Assembly (NCBI GenBank): GCA_023715865.1
Contig: JAMBOW010000001.1
Coordinates: 2,170,001-2,234,000, forward strand
Source: Neobacillus mesonae
Lineage (GTDB): Bacteria; Bacillota; Bacilli; Paenibacillales; Paenibacillaceae
Direction: 5' to 3'
Length of the DNA: 64,000 nt
Both the position numbers and the translations under genes were made by a program. Below, piece after piece: positions 61,245 to 64,000 of the stretch (its first letter is position 1; the number at the start of each line of letters is the position of its first letter). Below the pieces are notes generated by a model that made no database searches, was not told the origin of the DNA, and saw nothing but the letters and a program-made list of their open reading frames with translations.

Positions 61245-62198
61245 ATGAATATGCCGGTATCAGCCCCACCGCTGCTGTGGGGAGACAAAAGGTTTCACAC
61301 TTGGAATTACGAGATGCGTGAGCAATTTAACAATAAAGTGTTTAAGGTTACTCTAGATGCAGGATTTACGTGCCCTAACCGTGACGGCTCCATTGCCAAA
61401 GGCGGGTGTACCTTTTGCAGTGCACGGGGATCTGGCGATTTTGCCGGTTCCAGACGCGATGATTTGGTTACTCAGTTTAATACCATTCGTGACCGTCAGC
61501 ACTTAAAATGGCCAAATGCGCAATATATCGGATATTTCCAAGCCTATACAAATACATACGCCCCGGTAGAACGCCTTCGTGAATATTACGAAGTCATTCT
61601 TGAGCAGCCGGGTGTCGTAGGACTTTCTATTGCCACACGGCCTGACTGCCTTCCTGATGATGTTGTGGATTATCTGGCCGAGCTGAATGAGCGAACCTAT
61701 TTATGGGTCGAAATGGGACTGCAGACGATTCATGAATCCACCTCTCAGCTTATAAACCGCGCTCATGATACGAAATGTTATGAGGAAGCTGTTGAGAAGC
61801 TGAGAAAAAGAAATATTCGTGTGTGCACACATATTATTCACGGTTTGCCGCAAGAGACGCATGAGATGATGCTGGAGACGACTCGTGCAGTTGCTAATAT
61901 GGACGTGCAGGGCATCAAGATCCACCTGCTCCATCTTATGCGAAAAACTCCAATGGTCAAGCAATACGAGGCTGGACTGCTTCGTTTCCTCGACCAGGAT
62001 GAGTATATAAAATTAATCGTCGATTCCTTAGAAATTTTGCCTCCGGAAATGATTGTCCACCGTTTAACCGGAGACGCTCCTCGAAATCTTCTCATCGGAC
62101 CGATGTGGTCACTGAAGAAATGGGAAGTGCTCAATGGTATCGATGCAGAACTCCGCACACGAGACACTTGGCAAGGTAAATACTGGAGGAAAGCTTAA
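61245..62198 (+). CDS. Radical SAM protein of the TIGR01212/YtqA family
   Basis: A 317-residue radical SAM enzyme. The N-terminal Cys-rich motif TCPNRDGSIAKGGCTFC has three cysteines spaced C-x11-C-x2-C, an atypical arrangement for this family, binding a 4Fe-4S cluster. VGLSIATRPDCLPDD and a HGLPQETHEMMLETT segment follow. The family is widespread and its reaction is not established. ATG 61245 is chosen (AGGAG 6 nt upstream) over a frame 36 nt longer. The next gene begins 1 nt after its stop, as in the ytqA-ytqB pair. Confidence 0.9.
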   Translation: MNMPVSAPPLLWGDKRFHTWNYEMREQFNNKVFKVTLDAGFTCPNRDGSIAKGGCTFCSARGSGDFAGSRRDDLVTQFNTIRDRQHLKWPNAQYIGYFQAYTNTYAPVERLREYYEVILEQPGVVGLSIATRPDCLPDDVVDYLAELNERTYLWVEMGLQTIHESTSQLINRAHDTKCYEEAVEKLRKRNIRVCTHIIHGLPQETHEMMLETTRAVANMDVQGIKIHLLHLMRKTPMVKQYEAGLLRFLDQDEYIKLIVDSLEILPPEMIVHRLTGDAPRNLLIGPMWSLKKWEVLNGIDAELRTRDTWQGKYWRKA

Positions 62199-62199
62199 T

Positions 62200-62784
62200 A
62201 TGGGTTTTCTTTCAGTACTTAGCTGCGCTCACCAGTGGACAACCGCAAGACTGCGGCCTGGCGATTATGCGATCGATGCAACACTTGGTACGGGATCAGA
62301 CACCCTGTTTCTTGCCCGCACCGTCGGACCTAAGGGACATGTGTACGGCTTTGATATACAGGAGGAAGCTCTTCGACTCACAAGAAATAAACTGAATAGC
62401 GCCGAAGACACTGACCAAATCGCGCCTGCCTCTCTGTTCTGCCGCAGCCATGCGAACATGAAGGAAGTCGTTTCTGTCGAGCATCATGGAAAAATCGGCG
62501 CCGTTATGTTCAATCTGGGATATCTCCCGACCGAGTCTGCAGACCACAGTGTTATCACACTAACATCTACAACTATAGCCGCTTTGACGGCATCTCTTGA
62601 TTTATTAAGACCTAGAGGAATTCTTACAGTAGTTCTTTACCCGGGACATAAGGGCGGCGACGAGGAAGCAGCTATTGTGACTGAATGGGCATCCTCATTG
62701 CCAGTATCGTCAGGACAGGTTGTTATGTATAGACAGATGCAGCGCGAGACATCCCCATACCTTATTGCTGTTGAAAAAAAGTAA
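62200..62784 (+). CDS. YtqB-type SAM-dependent methyltransferase
   Basis: A 194-residue class I methyltransferase with DATLGTGSDTLFLA (SAM-binding glycine loop), GFDIQEEAL and MFNLGYLP (NPPY-like, here FNLGYLP). YtqB has been annotated as an rRNA-type methylase; no target is proven. Start ATG at 62200 follows GGAGG 10 nt upstream, coupled to the radical SAM gene by a 1-nt gap. Confidence 0.92.
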   Translation: MGFLSVLSCAHQWTTARLRPGDYAIDATLGTGSDTLFLARTVGPKGHVYGFDIQEEALRLTRNKLNSAEDTDQIAPASLFCRSHANMKEVVSVEHHGKIGAVMFNLGYLPTESADHSVITLTSTTIAALTASLDLLRPRGILTVVLYPGHKGGDEEAAIVTEWASSLPVSSGQVVMYRQMQRETSPYLIAVEKK

Positions 62785-62842
62785 ATCCTTATGCTTCCTG
62801 GGTAAAATCATCATATAAATCATATGTTAAGGAGAGGACAGT

Positions 62843-63823
62843 ATGACAGCACCATACCCGCTTCAATTTGAACCCGAATTTAAAGAGAGAGTCTGGGGAG
62901 GTCGTGCCCTTGAGCAATTTGGCATGACAATTCCGGAAGGTCATATTGGTGAAGGATGGATGATCGCAGATCATCCAAATGGCACGACAAAGATCATTAA
63001 CGGTGAGCTTGCAGGTACAGGACTTGATGAGATTCGCAAGCAGTATGGCAGAGAGTGGCTGGGTACCAAAGGTGTCTCCGAAAAAGGCGGCCGTTTTCCT
63101 TTGCTGATTAAACTGCTGGATTGCAATGATGATTTATCTGTTCAGGTTCACCCGACTGACGACTATGCAGGACTTCCCGATGGAGAGCTTGGGAAGACAG
63201 AAATGTGGTATGTGCTGGATGCGAAACCGAATGCCAAAATTATTTATGGACTAAAAGAAAATGTCACCCGTGACCAGCTTCGCTTAGCTCTGGAGAATGG
63301 TACTGTAATGGATACACTTCAAGAGGTGACTGTTGAAGCCGGAGATTCCTTTTTTATCCCGGCAGGTACGGTGCATGCATTATGCGCAGGTGTAGTCGTA
63401 GCGGAAATCCAACAAAATTCGGATACAACCTATCGAATTTATGATTACAACCGTCCCGGTCTTGACGGCAACCCCCGTGAATTACATATCGAAGACTCCT
63501 TGAATGTTACTGTGTTTGATTCAAACGGTGCTACGTCTATGAAGACAAACCAGGCTGTCGCTGGCGAGTGGCTTCAATTGGCCTCATGCCCATATTTTGT
63601 TGTCGAAAAAGGGATCGTCAGCGGCTCCTGGGATCTCAGCACTTCAGAAGACAGCTTTACCATTCTTGTCGTTTGTGGCGGAACAGGAACATTATCGTGG
63701 AATACCCAATCAAATGAAATGAGTCTGGATTTAAAAGCGGGCGAGTGCTATCTGCTTCCTTCAAACCTCGGCAGCTACAAGCTAGCCGGAGAGGCAACAG
63801 TTCTACGTTCTTATCTTCCATAA
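62843..63823 (+). CDS. manA: Mannose-6-phosphate isomerase (class I)
   Basis: A 326-residue type I phosphomannose isomerase interconverting mannose-6-P and fructose-6-P. Zinc ligands: Gln and His in VQVHPTDDYAG (residues ~98-108), Glu in GKTEMWYVLDA, and His in FIPAGTVHALC. A conserved Tyr/Arg segment (NTQSNEMSLDLKAGECYLL) follows. It provides GDP-mannose precursors or allows growth on mannose. Length is normal; ATG follows GGAG. Confidence 0.94.
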   Translation: MTAPYPLQFEPEFKERVWGGRALEQFGMTIPEGHIGEGWMIADHPNGTTKIINGELAGTGLDEIRKQYGREWLGTKGVSEKGGRFPLLIKLLDCNDDLSVQVHPTDDYAGLPDGELGKTEMWYVLDAKPNAKIIYGLKENVTRDQLRLALENGTVMDTLQEVTVEAGDSFFIPAGTVHALCAGVVVAEIQQNSDTTYRIYDYNRPGLDGNPRELHIEDSLNVTVFDSNGATSMKTNQAVAGEWLQLASCPYFVVEKGIVSGSWDLSTSEDSFTILVVCGGTGTLSWNTQSNEMSLDLKAGECYLLPSNLGSYKLAGEATVLRSYLP

Positions 63824-63871
63824 CTGACTCTTTCGCTAAACACCAGGCCACCAAGGAGGACATAAAAGGTC

Positions 63872-64000
63872 ATGCAGGAATATACGTTTCAAATGCTGGA
63901 TAGTGACAAAGTCAGTATCTTTGTATATCGCTGGACCCCGGATAAACATGTACCGGTCAAAGGGATTGTACAAATCGCCCACGGTATGTGCGAAACAGCG
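63872..64000 (+). CDS. Alpha/beta hydrolase (lysophospholipase-like), truncated by the window edge
   Basis: The 43 visible residues (MQEYTFQMLDSDKVSIFVYRW, then VKGIVQIAHGMCETA) match the lysophospholipase/monoglyceride lipase-type hydrolases. HGM with the preceding strand would carry the oxyanion hole. The catalytic Ser lies beyond the edge. ATG follows AAGGAGGAC at a usual distance. Confidence 0.8.
   Translation, partial: MQEYTFQMLDSDKVSIFVYRWTPDKHVPVKGIVQIAHGMCETA

Overview
The window looks like a chromosomal segment of a spore-forming Bacillota, most likely Paenibacillus or a close relative. Reasons: Bacillus-type gene neighbourhoods (pheS-pheT-zapA-mutS2, infC-rpmI-rplT, ilvB-ilvH-ilvC, nupN-O-P-Q, alaR-alaT), two T-box leaders, strong purine-rich ribosome binding sites, spore coat and Spo0E-type genes, and a YesM/YesN-type two-component pair beside a sugar ABC transporter. 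I see no insertion sequence, prophage, CRISPR array or plasmid function. This is core and lineage-specific chromosome rather than an island.

Layout. 1-4.1 kb (minus strand): a 5'-3' exonuclease cut by the window edge, a Spx/ArsC-like protein, an RluA-type pseudouridine synthase, cobalamin salvage genes (ATP:cobalamin adenosyltransferase, CobU), a lipoprotein and a Spo0E-family phosphatase. 4.1-9 kb: alanine-type aminotransferase with its Lrp regulator, two CotF-like coat proteins, an MFS transporter, a zinc-ribbon protein and a 26-residue membrane peptide. 9-19.5 kb: mutS2, a YvlD-like membrane protein and a CuA-type cupredoxin lipoprotein on the plus strand, then a 975-residue ZapA-coiled-coil fusion, pheT and pheS with a T-box leader. 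19.5-21.9 kb: an ABC-F protein behind a long attenuator-like leader containing a 56-codon upstream ORF.

21.9-29.8 kb: a sugar uptake locus made of a solute-binding lipoprotein, two permeases, a divergent YesM/YesN-type kinase and regulator, and an SGNH esterase. No ATPase is encoded here, so a shared MsmX-type ATPase elsewhere is likely. 29.9-41.7 kb: tRNA-Gly and tRNA-Pro, a membrane EAL protein with a degenerate GGDEF domain, a DRE-TIM aldolase, a MoxR-DUF58-DUF4129 operon, leucyl aminopeptidase, an orphan PAS histidine kinase of the sporulation-kinase type, a zinc-finger protein, and a YkuU-type peroxiredoxin under a PerR/Fur-like box. 41.9-48.3 kb: branched-chain amino acid synthesis (leuB; ilvC, ilvH, ilvB with a T-box leader) and an aldo/keto reductase.

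48.4-56.1 kb: an acetyltransferase, a glycine/proline/tyrosine-repeat protein, the nucleoside ABC transporter nupN-O-P-Q and the infC-rpmI-rplT ribosomal operon, whose infC starts with ATT and has an attenuator leader. 56.1-64 kb: an envelope-related cluster (membrane glycosyltransferase; PAP2 phosphatase and diacylglycerol glucosyltransferase-like protein), trmB, a small unknown protein, a YtqA/YtqB pair, mannose-6-phosphate isomerase and the start of an alpha/beta hydrolase.

The most unusual items are the giant ZapA fusion, the leader of the ABC-F gene, the structured 5' region that overlaps the ribosome binding site of the PAP2 gene, a perfect palindrome at the presumed nup transcription start, and an orphan terminator-like palindrome in the long 57.4-58.0 kb intergenic region.
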